NCBI GenBank assembly: GCA_017389885.1
Contig: JAFPDR010000173.1
Coordinates: forward strand, 1 to 6,542
Direction: 5' to 3'
DNA: 6,542 nt
DNA from: Kiritimatiellia bacterium
Lineage (GTDB): Bacteria > Verrucomicrobiota > Kiritimatiellia > RFP12 > UBA1067
How positions within the stretch are numbered: the first letter of the stretch is position 1; every line of letters begins with the position of its first letter. The notes beneath the pieces are model-generated. The model was not told the origin of the DNA, made no database searches, and was given only the letters and a program-made list of their open reading frames with translations. Shown piece after piece: positions 1 to 6,542 of this stretch. Made by a program: the position numbers and the translations under genes.

Positions 1-282
1 CCGTGTCCGCACGGAGTGGACATCCCGGGCGTGTTCGGACTCGTCAACGCCTGCCGCACGGACGGACTGCTCGGTCCTAACGGAGACGGCACCGGGATGT
101 CCGCCGAGGACCGCAAGAAGTTCCTCGCCGTGTACCGCGACAAAGTAGGCCCCAAGGCGGACGCCTCGCGCTGCTGCGCCTGCGACAAGTGCCATCCAAA
201 GTGTCCGCAGCACATCAAGGTGAGCGAGGAGTTCCGCAAGATAAACGTGATGGTCGAGTCCTTCCGCAGAGGACGCGCGTAG
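1..282 (+). CDS. Aldo/keto reductase C-terminal [4Fe-4S] domain (5'-truncated)
   Basis: Only the last 93 codons are in the window; the frame is open from base 1 and ends at TAG 280-282, so the true start lies upstream. The visible piece begins PCPHGVDIP, the end of a CxxCxxCxPCPxGVxIP cluster motif, of which only the fourth Cys (residue 2) is seen. A second ferredoxin-like motif, C58-x2-C61-x2-C64-x3-C68-P followed by QHI, lies near the C-terminus. This two-cluster tail is typical of the COG1453-type aldo/keto reductases, predicted cytoplasmic oxidoreductases with an N-terminal TIM barrel and a C-terminal iron-sulfur domain; their substrates are mostly unknown. An extra Cys (C59) sits beside C58. 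The barrel itself is not visible, so another ferredoxin-tailed oxidoreductase cannot be excluded. The gene is 56 nt upstream of the next plus-strand gene and may be co-transcribed with it. Confidence 0.8.
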   Translation, partial: PCPHGVDIPGVFGLVNACRTDGLLGPNGDGTGMSAEDRKKFLAVYRDKVGPKADASRCCACDKCHPKCPQHIKVSEEFRKINVMVESFRRGRA

Positions 283-321
283 CGGAAAACAATGTATAGT
301 AGTCAGCCATTGAGGTTAGTC

Positions 322-329
322 AAGGAGGT
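322..329 (+). promoter_or_regulatory. Strong Shine-Dalgarno for the AI-2E-family gene
   Basis: AAGGAGGT lies 9 nt before the ATG at 339. It is a near-perfect match to the anti-Shine-Dalgarno sequence and fixes the start of the downstream gene. Confidence 0.8.
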
Positions 330-338
330 TCTGGCAGA

Positions 339-1430
339 ATGATTGAACTTACCGACGGACAGAAAAAGACTGTCGCGACGGGCATCACTGTGCTCGCCCT
401 TTCGCTTGTGTTCACATTCGTCGCGGCCGTGGGATGGGCGGTGCTGAAGCTCATCTCCTTCGCGTCCGCCGCGATAGTTCCCGTGGTGCTCGGCTTCTTC
501 CTGTCGCTGTTCTTCAAGCCGTACTACATAATGTGGCGGCGGCTCCTCAAGAACCCGTCGCTCGCGCTCGCCGTGATGCTGCTGACGATATTCGTCCCGC
601 TCGGCTTCTTCCTCTGGTACGCCGGGGCGGTGACGGTAGACCAGATTTCGAACCTCATCCGACAGGGCCCGACGATGGCGCACCAGGTCCTCGAGTGGAT
701 ACGCACCACCTTCCCGAAGTCCGTCGGGCTCATGGACCAGCTGGGCATCAAGTACGACAGCATAGCGGACCTGTACACGAACTACGGCGGCGCGGCGCTC
801 AAGGCGGGCTCGGGCGCGCTCAAGTGCTTCTCCGGGGCTGTGCAGGCCCTGGTCACCATAATATTCTTCGTGTTCTTCCTCACTTCGAGGCCGAGGCGCG
901 GAAGCGACATCGTCGCGCAGATGCCCTTTTTGAAGCCCGAGACGCGCGCGTTCGTCGCCGAGCAGATCGACGCGTTCGTCGCGATCCTCGTGAGCTTCTT
1001 CCAGCGCCAGACCGTCATCTGCCTCATCGAGGGCGTCTACTACGGGCTCGGCTTCGCGCTCGTGGGGCTGCCGTACGGATTCCTCATCGGCTTCATGCTC
1101 GGGGTCCTCAACCTCGTGCCGCTGATGGGAACGGTGCTGTGCCTCCCGATAGCGCTTCCGCTCGCCTACTTCGGCGGCGGTTCGGCGACGCGGGTCGTGA
1201 TGGTGCTCGTAGTGTGGGCGATCGGCCAGCTCCTCGACGGATACCTCATCACGCCGCGCATACAGGGCAACAAGACGGGCCTTGGATATGCGGGCGTGAT
1301 CTTCTCGTTCTTCTTCTGGGGCACGGTGCTTGGCCCGGTGCTGGGCCTGCTCCTCGCGATTCCGCTCTCCGCCTTCTGCGTCGTCCTTTGGCGCGCGCTG
1401 AAGTCGAAGTACATCCGCCCCGTCGTCTGA
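339..1430 (+). CDS. AI-2E/PerM family membrane transporter
   Basis: A 363-residue inner-membrane protein of the AI-2E transporter (PerM, PF01594) family, close to the usual family length. Hydrophobic segments lie at about 13-35, 41-59, 75-97, 165-182, 211-228, 233-280, 284-299 and 312-351. The hydrophilic stretch at about 100-160 matches the variable region between early and late membrane segments. Family landmarks are the GVLNLVPLMGT stretch (255-265) and the C-terminal GQLLDGYLITPRIQG (296-310), followed by a glycine-rich helix ending in LLAIPLSAF (337-346). Family members have been linked to autoinducer-2 export, Na+/H+ antiport or general efflux, so the substrate cannot be named. In many members a Pro follows the 'gLh' after the PRIxG motif; here the text is TGLGYAG. 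A strong ribosome site supports ATG 339. The stop is 7 nt from the convergent thioesterase stop. Confidence 0.88.
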   Translation: MIELTDGQKKTVATGITVLALSLVFTFVAAVGWAVLKLISFASAAIVPVVLGFFLSLFFKPYYIMWRRLLKNPSLALAVMLLTIFVPLGFFLWYAGAVTVDQISNLIRQGPTMAHQVLEWIRTTFPKSVGLMDQLGIKYDSIADLYTNYGGAALKAGSGALKCFSGAVQALVTIIFFVFFLTSRPRRGSDIVAQMPFLKPETRAFVAEQIDAFVAILVSFFQRQTVICLIEGVYYGLGFALVGLPYGFLIGFMLGVLNLVPLMGTVLCLPIALPLAYFGGGSATRVVMVLVVWAIGQLLDGYLITPRIQGNKTGLGYAGVIFSFFFWGTVLGPVLGLLLAIPLSAFCVVLWRALKSKYIRPVV

Positions 1431-1444
1431 CGTCCCGTCAGCCG
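1424..1444. terminator. Hairpin between convergent genes, possible weak bidirectional terminator
   Basis: Perfect 6-bp stem CTGACG/CGTCAG (1427-1432 with 1436-1441) around a 3-nt TCC loop. After one mismatch it is extended by two more pairs (1424-1425 with 1443-1444). The hairpin is centred at 1434, exactly between the plus-strand TGA (1428-1430) and the minus-strand TGA (1440-1438), so both stop codons lie in the stem. There is no T-run on either side, so it is not a canonical intrinsic terminator. It could still mark the 3' ends or limit read-through. Chance is a real alternative, because two facing TGA codons already supply three of the paired bases on each side. Confidence 0.3.
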
Positions 1445-1842
1445 CGGAGCTTGAAGCCGGTGCCGACGAACTGGGCGATCTCGCGTCCGGAATCGTCGAC
1501 GATGTCGACGTTCACCACGCACGAGCTGCGTCCGTCCTTCTTGTACCTCGCCGTCGCGACGAGCCTGCCGCCCTTCGGCGCGGCAAGGTAGTTTACGCTG
1601 ACCTGCTGGGCTACGACGGACCTCTCGCGGTCGTTCGTGAGCGCGGCGAACGCGAGGTCCGCGAGGGTGAATATCGCCCCGCCCATTACGCCGCCGAGCG
1701 CGTTCCTGTGCCGCGCGCCGATCTCGACGCTCGTCACGGCGTGGCTTTCGTCGAGCTCCTCGAGCGTCATGCCGCTCTCGGTCGCGAACCTGTCGCCCGC
1801 GAAGAACGCGCGGGCATCGTCAATGGAAGCAAAGCCTCTCAT
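1438..1842 (-). CDS. PaaI-type hotdog-fold thioesterase
   Basis: A 134-residue single-domain cytoplasmic protein, normal for PaaI/YbgC-like acyl-CoA thioesterases (4HBT superfamily). The diagnostic central helix region is HRNALGGVMGGAIFTLAD (residues 45-62), matching the family pattern HxNxxGxxHGGxxxxLxD. N47 and D62 occupy the positions of the conserved Asn and of the catalytic Asp on the hotdog helix. The usual His of HGG is Met here (M53), a variant I believe also occurs in other bacterial homologues. Beta strands follow (QQVSVNYLAAP at 79-89, then 93-99, 107-114, 121-132). The start ATG 1842 has AGGAG at 1852-1848 with 5-nt spacing. It is the last gene of the probable operon, 27 nt after the ligA stop. 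Acyl-CoA substrate unknown; the family is often aromatic-acyl-CoA or general housekeeping. Confidence 0.85.
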   Translation of the reverse strand: MRGFASIDDARAFFAGDRFATESGMTLEELDESHAVTSVEIGARHRNALGGVMGGAIFTLADLAFAALTNDRERSVVAQQVSVNYLAAPKGGRLVATARYKKDGRSSCVVNVDIVDDSGREIAQFVGTGFKLRG

Positions 1843-1869
1843 GTGAACTCCTGTGAATGTTTGTCCCCC

Positions 1870-3996
1870 TCAGAACAGCTCTCCCTGCGTGGGCGCGGAC
1901 GGCTTCGCCTGCTCCGGCGACTTCTGCGCCCCGCCGCCCTTCGCGGCGCCGAGAAGCTCCAGGAGCCGGGTCTCGTCGATCACCTCGGTGCCGAGCTTCC
2001 TCGCCTTCTCCGTCTTCGTGGCGCCGACGTTCGCGCCGGCGATGAGATACTTCGTCTTCGACGTGACCGCGCTCTGCACGATTCCGCCCGCCGCCTCGAT
2101 GAGCGCGGCGTATTCGCCGCGCGGACGGCTCAGGGTGCCGGTGAGGACGCATCCCGCGCCTGCGAGCGGACCTTCCGTCGCGGCCGCGGCGCGTTCGCCG
2201 CGCTTCGGGTCGATTCCGAGGGCGAGCATCCGCCCGAGGAACGCCGCGCCGTAGGCGCTGTCGAAGAATCCGAGAACCGCCTTCGCCGCCTCGACCTTGA
2301 TGGCGAGTATCTTGCGCTCCCTGCCCTTCTTCGCATCGTTTTCGACGACGTTCCTCAGGACCTGGCTGTCCTTGAGGTCGCTGAACTTTTCGTGCTCTGC
2401 GGCGATGTCCTTCGCGACCGTCACGCCGACCTGAGGGATTCCGACGGCGAAGAGCCAGCGCTCGAGCGGAAGCGACTTCGCGTCCGAGACGGCCTGCCTC
2501 AGGTTCTGCGCGTTGAGGCCGAACCTGCGCGGCGCGGACTCGTCGCCTATGTTCAGCGAGGCGAGCGCGTCGTAGTCGAGCGTGAAGAGGTCGAGCGGAT
2601 CCTTCACGACGCCCTTCTCGACGAAAATGTCGGCGAGCTTTCCGCCGAGCGCCTTGAGGTCGAGCGCGTTGCGGCTCGCGAAGTGCTCGAGGCGGCGGCA
2701 GAGCTGCGCGGGGCACGCGGGGTTGACGCACCGCGTCGCGACCTCGCCATCGAGACGCGCGACGGATCCGCCGCACACAGGGCACTTCGCCGGCATGCTG
2801 AAGACCTTCTCCGACCCTGTGCGCTTCTCGGGAATCGACGACTCTATCGCGGGGATCACGTCTCCCGCCTTGACGAGCCAGACATGGTCGCCGATGCGGA
2901 TGTCCTGCCGCGCGATCTGGTCGGCGTTGTGGAGAGTCGCGCGGGATATCACGGACCCCGCGAGCGGAACGGGCTTAAGCTCCGCGACGGGCGTGAGGAT
3001 CCCGGTGCGCCCGACCTGGACCGTTATCGCCTCGACGGTGGTCTCAGCGCGCTCGGGCGCGTACTTGTAGGCGCGGGCCCAGCGCGGACCGTGCGCGGTC
3101 GCGCCGAGGACCGGATAGAACCTGCGCTCGTCGATCTTCACGACCGCTCCGTCGATCTCGAAGCGGAAAGTGTGGCGGAGCGTCTGCAGCTCGTCTATCG
3201 CAGCGAAGACCTCCTCGATCGTCTTGCAGAACCTCGACCACGGCGCGACAGGAAAGCCCCACGACTTGAACGCCCCGATCATCTCGCTGTGCGAGGCGAA
3301 GTCGTCGCACCCAGCTCCGCCCGCGTTGTAGATGACCACGTCGAGCGGACGCTCCGCGGTGACGCGCGAGTCGAGCTGCTTGAGCGAGCCGGCGCAGGCG
3401 TTCCTCGGATTCGCGAACGTCTCGAGTCCGGCGGCCTCCTGGCGCTCGTTGAGCGCGGCGAATCCGTCGCGCGTCATGTACGCCTCGCCGCGCACCTCGA
3501 GCTCGCGGGGCGCGTCCTTGGGAAGAGTCTTCGGGATTGACTTTATCGTCAGCGCGTTCGCGGTGATGTCGTCGCCTATGAGTCCGTTGCCGCGCGTCGC
3601 CGCCCTGACGAGGCGTCCGCCGGAGTAGCGCAGCGAAAGCGACACGCCGTCCACCTTCGGCTCGACGAGATAGGTGAAGCCCTCGACGGTCTTCCTGACG
3701 AACGCGTCGAACTCGGCGAGCTCGCCCTTGGCGTGCGTCTTGTCGAGCGACTGCATGGGCGGGTCGTGCGTGACCTTGGCGAAGCCGTCGAGGAGCCCGC
3801 CTGCGACGTTGCGCACAGGAGACGCGTCAGAGGCGAACTCGGGGTTTTCGTCCTCGAGCCTCAGGAGCTCCTGCTCCCAGAGGTCGTAGTCCCGGTCTCC
3901 TACTGTAGGCTGGTGCAGGTCGTAGTAGTCGCGGTTGGCCTTCTCGATGAGGGCCCTCAGCTCGAGTATACGCGCCTTTGCCTCGGACTTGTCCAT
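1870..3996 (-). CDS. ligA: NAD-dependent DNA ligase LigA
   Basis: 708 residues; seals nicks in replication and repair using NAD+ to form an enzyme-adenylate. The Ia domain has YY 24-25 and DRDYD 34-38. The nucleotidyltransferase domain has the KVDG motif with adenylated lysine K114, EVRGEAYM (167-174), FANPRNACAGSLKQLD (194-209) and FEIDGAVVKID (279-289). The OB fold contains VGRTGILTPVAELKPV (328-343). A zinc finger uses C405, C408, C423 and C428. Helix-hairpin-helix repeats occupy about 446-585 and a BRCT domain about 607-684 (VLTGTL, then GG at 637-638). All catalytic motifs are intact, so it should be active. Oddities: the second and fourth HhH motifs are degenerate, and a short Gly/Ala/Lys/Pro-rich tail (about 684-708) follows the BRCT. 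The start ATG 3996 is 1 nt beyond the transporter stop, with GGAG 8 nt upstream. Confidence 0.97.
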   Translation of the reverse strand: MDKSEAKARILELRALIEKANRDYYDLHQPTVGDRDYDLWEQELLRLEDENPEFASDASPVRNVAGGLLDGFAKVTHDPPMQSLDKTHAKGELAEFDAFVRKTVEGFTYLVEPKVDGVSLSLRYSGGRLVRAATRGNGLIGDDITANALTIKSIPKTLPKDAPRELEVRGEAYMTRDGFAALNERQEAAGLETFANPRNACAGSLKQLDSRVTAERPLDVVIYNAGGAGCDDFASHSEMIGAFKSWGFPVAPWSRFCKTIEEVFAAIDELQTLRHTFRFEIDGAVVKIDERRFYPVLGATAHGPRWARAYKYAPERAETTVEAITVQVGRTGILTPVAELKPVPLAGSVISRATLHNADQIARQDIRIGDHVWLVKAGDVIPAIESSIPEKRTGSEKVFSMPAKCPVCGGSVARLDGEVATRCVNPACPAQLCRRLEHFASRNALDLKALGGKLADIFVEKGVVKDPLDLFTLDYDALASLNIGDESAPRRFGLNAQNLRQAVSDAKSLPLERWLFAVGIPQVGVTVAKDIAAEHEKFSDLKDSQVLRNVVENDAKKGRERKILAIKVEAAKAVLGFFDSAYGAAFLGRMLALGIDPKRGERAAAATEGPLAGAGCVLTGTLSRPRGEYAALIEAAGGIVQSAVTSKTKYLIAGANVGATKTEKARKLGTEVIDETRLLELLGAAKGGGAQKSPEQAKPSAPTQGELF

Positions 3997-3997
3997 G

Positions 3998-5485
3998 TCA
4001 GATGCTCCAGCCGCCGATCTTGAACGCGCGGCATATCTCCGATACGAGGATGGCGATCATGAACGCAGGGGCGAAGTACTTCACCATCACGACGTAGAGG
4101 CCCCTTGCGCGGAACGTCCTTCCGCCCTCCTCCACCTCGTCGATGACGGACTTCGGCTTGAGGACCCATCCGACGAAGATGCATGTCGCCGTCGCGACGA
4201 TCGGCATGAGCGCGGAGTTCGTGATGAAGTCGAAGAAGTCGAGGAACTGCATCTTGAACACCGTGACGTCGGCCCACGGTCCGTATCCGAGCGCGGAGAA
4301 CGTCGCGAGGAACATGAGCATGGCGGCCGTGAAGAAAGTCGCGGCCTTGCGCTCGAGGTGCAGGAGGTCGCAGACGGACGCGACGCACGCCTCGAAGAGC
4401 GAGATGGCGCTCGTGGCCGCCGCGAACGTGACGAGGAGGAAGAACGCGAGTCCGATCCACGCGCCCGCTGCTCCGAGCGTCGCGAACACCTTCGGGAGCG
4501 TGATGAACATGAGTCCGGGACCCGCGTTCATCGCCGAGTGCACCGCTGCCTCCGTCGCCGCCGCGGCGTCGCCTCCGTGCTGCGCGATCAGCTCGGGCGT
4601 GACGCCCGTCTTGACGGCGAACATGTAGACGACTGGGATGATCATGAGGCCAGCGACGACGGCGATGATCGTGTCGAAGATCTCGATGCGGCGCACGGAC
4701 CCCTCGATGGAGTCCTCCTTCTTCATGTATGAGCCGTAGGTGATCATGATGCCCATCGAGAGGGAGAGCGAGTAGAACATCTGCCCCATCGCGCCGAGGA
4801 TCGTCTTGCCCATCATCGCGAGCGAGAAGCGTCCGTTTACCGTAACGGAGTCGAGGTTCGGCATCAGGTAGTACCTGAGCCCGTCGCCGGAACCAGGCAG
4901 GCACACGACGTAGATGGAGATCGCGATGGCCATCAGGAACAGGATTGGCATCATGACGAGGTTGGACTTCTCGATGCCGTTCTTTACGCCGAGCACGATC
5001 ACGCCCGCGCACGCGAGGACGAAGACCATGCCGTATCCGAACGGAGCGAACGGCGCGGAGATGAACCCGCTGAAGAACGCCCCCGATTCGGCCGCAGCCT
5101 CGCCCATCGGCGCGGCGCCGGTGAACGCCATCACGGCGTAGGCCTTGAGGTAGTACAGGACCCATCCGCCGATTACGCAGTAGTATGGCGTGATGAAAAG
5201 CGGGACGATCGTCGCGACGAGCCCGACGAAGCCCCATGCGCCGTGCAGCCTGGAGTAGGCGGTCAGCTGGGACTGCTGGGTCTTCCTGCCGATCGCGATC
5301 TCGGTTAGCATCAGCGTGAAGCCGAGCGTAACTACGAGCGCCAGGTAGACGACGATGAACAGTCCGCCGCCGTACTGCGCCGCGAGGTACGGGAACCTCC
5401 AGAGGTTGCCGAGTCCGATTGCCGATGCCGCCGCCGCCAGCACGAACGCCAGCGACCCCGACCAACTTGCACGCTTGTTTTCCAT
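3998..5485 (-). CDS. Neurotransmitter:sodium symporter (NSS/SNF family) transporter
   Basis: A 495-residue inner-membrane LeuT-fold symporter, expected to import an amino acid or related solute with Na+. Numbered from ATG 5485: TM1 carries SAIGLGNLWRFPY (21-33), with A22 and N27 matching the LeuT Na1 residues. TM6 has the unwound-helix signature SLSLSMGIMITYGSY (239-253). TM7 has DTIIAVVAG (271-279). TM8 has FAAATSAISLFE (354-365), whose T358 and S359 match the LeuT Na2 ligands T354 and S355. GPGLMFITLP (323-332) precedes TM8, as is typical of bacterial members. About 11-12 membrane segments are apparent. A TTG three codons upstream (5494) is possible, but ATG has the better-spaced purine tract (GAAGAG, 9 nt). 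The substrate is not readable from sequence. It lies 61 nt after the porin gene and 1 nt before ligA, so it is probably co-transcribed with both. Confidence 0.92.
   Translation of the reverse strand: MENKRASWSGSLAFVLAAAASAIGLGNLWRFPYLAAQYGGGLFIVVYLALVVTLGFTLMLTEIAIGRKTQQSQLTAYSRLHGAWGFVGLVATIVPLFITPYYCVIGGWVLYYLKAYAVMAFTGAAPMGEAAAESGAFFSGFISAPFAPFGYGMVFVLACAGVIVLGVKNGIEKSNLVMMPILFLMAIAISIYVVCLPGSGDGLRYYLMPNLDSVTVNGRFSLAMMGKTILGAMGQMFYSLSLSMGIMITYGSYMKKEDSIEGSVRRIEIFDTIIAVVAGLMIIPVVYMFAVKTGVTPELIAQHGGDAAAATEAAVHSAMNAGPGLMFITLPKVFATLGAAGAWIGLAFFLLVTFAAATSAISLFEACVASVCDLLHLERKAATFFTAAMLMFLATFSALGYGPWADVTVFKMQFLDFFDFITNSALMPIVATATCIFVGWVLKPKSVIDEVEEGGRTFRARGLYVVMVKYFAPAFMIAILVSEICRAFKIGGWSI
4005..4008 (-). 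promoter_or_regulatory. Shine-Dalgarno of ligA inside the transporter 3' end
   Basis: GGAG on the minus strand, 8 nt before the ligA ATG, lies within the last codons of the symporter gene. With the TGA-C-ATG junction (4000-3994) this suggests translational coupling: ribosomes finishing the transporter can reinitiate on ligA. Confidence 0.6.
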
Positions 5486-5489
5486 TGTC

Positions 5490-5548
5490 TTCAACTCTTC
5501 AGCTTTTCAACTTGCAACTTTTCAACTTACAACTTTCAACTCACAACT
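5490..5548. repeat. Short-period CAACT repeat filling an intergenic gap
   Basis: Eight CAACT-like cores (plus strand) start at 5492, 5500 (CAGCT), 5508, 5515, 5523, 5530, 5537 and 5544. They are spaced 7 or 8 nt apart, with mostly T-rich linkers (consensus about TTTCAACT). In the direction of the flanking genes the transcript reads as repeated AGUUGAA units. The block fills nearly the whole gap between the porin stop and the transporter start; its last unit overlaps the porin TAG codon. It is AT-rich in strongly GC-rich surroundings. No dyad strong enough for a hairpin was seen, because all units have the same orientation. Function unknown. Confidence 0.8.
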
Positions 5549-6542
5549 AAAAGTCGTAGTACGCCGTGAACTGGAAGCGATCGTCGTCCGCATCGCCCTC
5601 GTAGTAGTACTTCGTCTGAAGTCGCGCGTACTCGAGTCCGAAGTGGAGCTGCTCGTTGAAGCGGTAGAACGCGTCCACGTACGCGCGGGCGTTGTATGTG
5701 CGCCCAGCGGCGTCGCGAGCCTCGGAATCGGTCGGATCGTCGAAGCCGTAGCCGAGCGCGAAGGACCACTTGTCGTTCAGCTCGTACTTGAGGTCGACGA
5801 ATCCGCCGACAGTGGAGACCTCGCGGCCCTTGCGGGACATGTCGTAATGGCGGAAGCCTACGCCCTGCCCGATGCCGCCCTGCACGCCCTTGAGGTTCTC
5901 GCCGGCGAAGAGCTGCCCGGTGAGGGTGAACTTCTCGAGGAACGGAACCTGCGCCGCGACCATGACCATGTCCGTGTCGTATTCGTCGGACGGGCCGTAG
6001 GCGCCGGTGTAGTAGACGCGGTGCGACTTGTCGCGGCCGTACATACCTCCGAGTCCGACGAGCCAGCTGCGTCCGCCCTCTTCCCAGAACGCCTTGTGCT
6101 GGTAGACGACCGCGCCTTCGAGGAGGCACCACGCGGACGCGGAGTTGTCCTGGTTTTCGTCGTCGTCGCGGTCACCGCCCATTCCGTTGCCGTTCTTGAC
6201 GAGGCCGGCCCGGACCTCGAGCTTCGAGTCATCCCACTCCCAGCGCTTCGTCACGCGGATCTGCGGGCTGCGGCGGTACGGATGGCCCGCCTGCTCCAGC
6301 CACGCGCCGTCGATCTCGCTCGGCGTGACCATCTTCCAGAGGTGCCAGGTCTGGCCGAAGAGGATGTTCCAGCCGGACTTCGCGTTGTCCATGTCGAAGT
6401 AGAGGTGGCGGAAGTGGAAGTCGGGGTCGTTGGCATGGTCTCCGGCGAGGTCGAACTCGAACTTGCCGTGGAACTTCCATCCCTCGTACTCCTCGGGGAC
6501 CTCGAACTCGAAGCCGAGAATCGAGTCGTTCATGCTGAACAC
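5547..6542 (-). CDS. Porin-like outer-membrane beta-barrel protein (5'-truncated)
   Basis: 331 residues are visible, ending at TAG 5549-5547. The frame is open to the window edge, and the first GTG codon (6542) lies inside what looks like barrel sequence, so signal peptide and N-terminus are missing. The protein shows alternating polar/aromatic strands separated by charged turns, for example FTLTGQLFAGENLKG (205-219), STVGGFVDLKYEL (243-255), KWSFALGYGF (258-267), RAYVDAFYRF (286-295), LHFGLEYARLQTKYYYEG (299-316) and the last strand FQFTAYYDF with a C-terminal Phe, the usual signal for barrel assembly. GWNILFGQTWHLW (57-69) resembles the 'GQtw' segment of DcaP-like trimeric porins. A very acidic loop (residues 125-134) may be extracellular and could bind cations. 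Probable role: passive passage of small solutes. Exact family and substrate unassigned. Confidence 0.75.
   Translation of the reverse strand: MFSMNDSILGFEFEVPEEYEGWKFHGKFEFDLAGDHANDPDFHFRHLYFDMDNAKSGWNILFGQTWHLWKMVTPSEIDGAWLEQAGHPYRRSPQIRVTKRWEWDDSKLEVRAGLVKNGNGMGGDRDDDENQDNSASAWCLLEGAVVYQHKAFWEEGGRSWLVGLGGMYGRDKSHRVYYTGAYGPSDEYDTDMVMVAAQVPFLEKFTLTGQLFAGENLKGVQGGIGQGVGFRHYDMSRKGREVSTVGGFVDLKYELNDKWSFALGYGFDDPTDSEARDAAGRTYNARAYVDAFYRFNEQLHFGLEYARLQTKYYYEGDADDDRFQFTAYYDF

Noticed and set aside
262..287. Inverted repeat TTCCGC/GCGGAA with a 14-nt loop containing the palindrome ACGCGCGT, at the end of the first gene.
   Set aside because: Considered as a terminator, but the stem is short, the loop long and no T-run follows; much of it lies in coding sequence.
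295..300. TATAGT as a possible -10 promoter element for the AI-2E-family gene.
   Set aside because: No plausible -35 element about 17 nt upstream (GC-only sequence there) and no correctly spaced extended -10 TG; a single AT-rich hexamer in a 56-nt gap is weak evidence.
434..1591. A 385-codon plus-strand frame overlapping the AI-2E-family gene.
   Set aside because: The translation is an Arg/Ala-rich shadow; the alternative frame has a strong ribosome site and family motifs.
1708..3540. A 610-codon open frame on the plus strand opposite ligA.
   Set aside because: It is antisense to an unmistakable LigA, its translation is an Arg/Glu/Ala/Leu-rich composition with no recognisable domain, and long antisense frames are expected in GC-rich codon usage.
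3957..5465. A 502-codon open frame on the minus strand overlapping the symporter gene in another frame.
   Set aside because: Arg/His-rich shadow translation; the overlapping frame encodes a clear NSS transporter with membrane segments and sodium-site motifs.
6145..6402. Plus-strand open frame of 85 codons opposite the porin gene.
   Set aside because: Antisense shadow with no ribosome site of note and no recognisable protein features.
1..6542. Possible novel defence, mobile or biosynthetic system.
   Set aside because: All six genes belong to recognisable housekeeping or transport families; no transposase, integrase, nuclease, toxin, reverse transcriptase, direct-repeat array with spacers or att-like duplication was seen.

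Overview
The window is GC-rich, gene-dense bacterial DNA with six protein-coding genes and almost no non-coding sequence. A C-terminal part of a porin-like beta-barrel protein points to a cell with an outer membrane. An iron-sulfur aldo/keto reductase tail is compatible with anaerobic life. The style of the LigA, AI-2E-family and porin proteins suggests the PVC group (Lentisphaerae, Kiritimatiellae or Verrucomicrobia-like, perhaps a gut or sediment organism). That placement is inference from general resemblance, not from any search, and is low-confidence.

Layout. Plus strand: the 3' end of an aldo/keto reductase with a C-terminal [4Fe-4S] domain (1-282), then a 56-nt gap and an AI-2E/PerM-family membrane protein (339-1430). 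Minus strand, reading from the right edge leftwards: a 5'-truncated outer-membrane barrel protein (6542-5547), a 61-nt gap filled by a CAACT repeat with 7-8-nt spacing, an NSS/SNF-family sodium-coupled transporter (5485-3998), a 1-nt gap, NAD-dependent DNA ligase LigA (3996-1870), a 27-nt gap, and a PaaI-type hotdog thioesterase (1842-1438). The two gene sets converge at 1430/1438, where a small hairpin contains both stop codons.

The minus-strand genes are packed closely enough to be one transcription unit: porin, transporter, ligA, thioesterase. Porin plus sodium symporter could plausibly serve uptake of a small solute, such as an amino acid, across both membranes. LigA and the thioesterase look like passengers with unrelated housekeeping roles.

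I found no tRNA, rRNA, CRISPR array, insertion sequence, toxin-antitoxin pair or defence system, and nothing that looks like a new multi-gene system. The most unusual non-coding element is the short-period repeat at 5490-5548.
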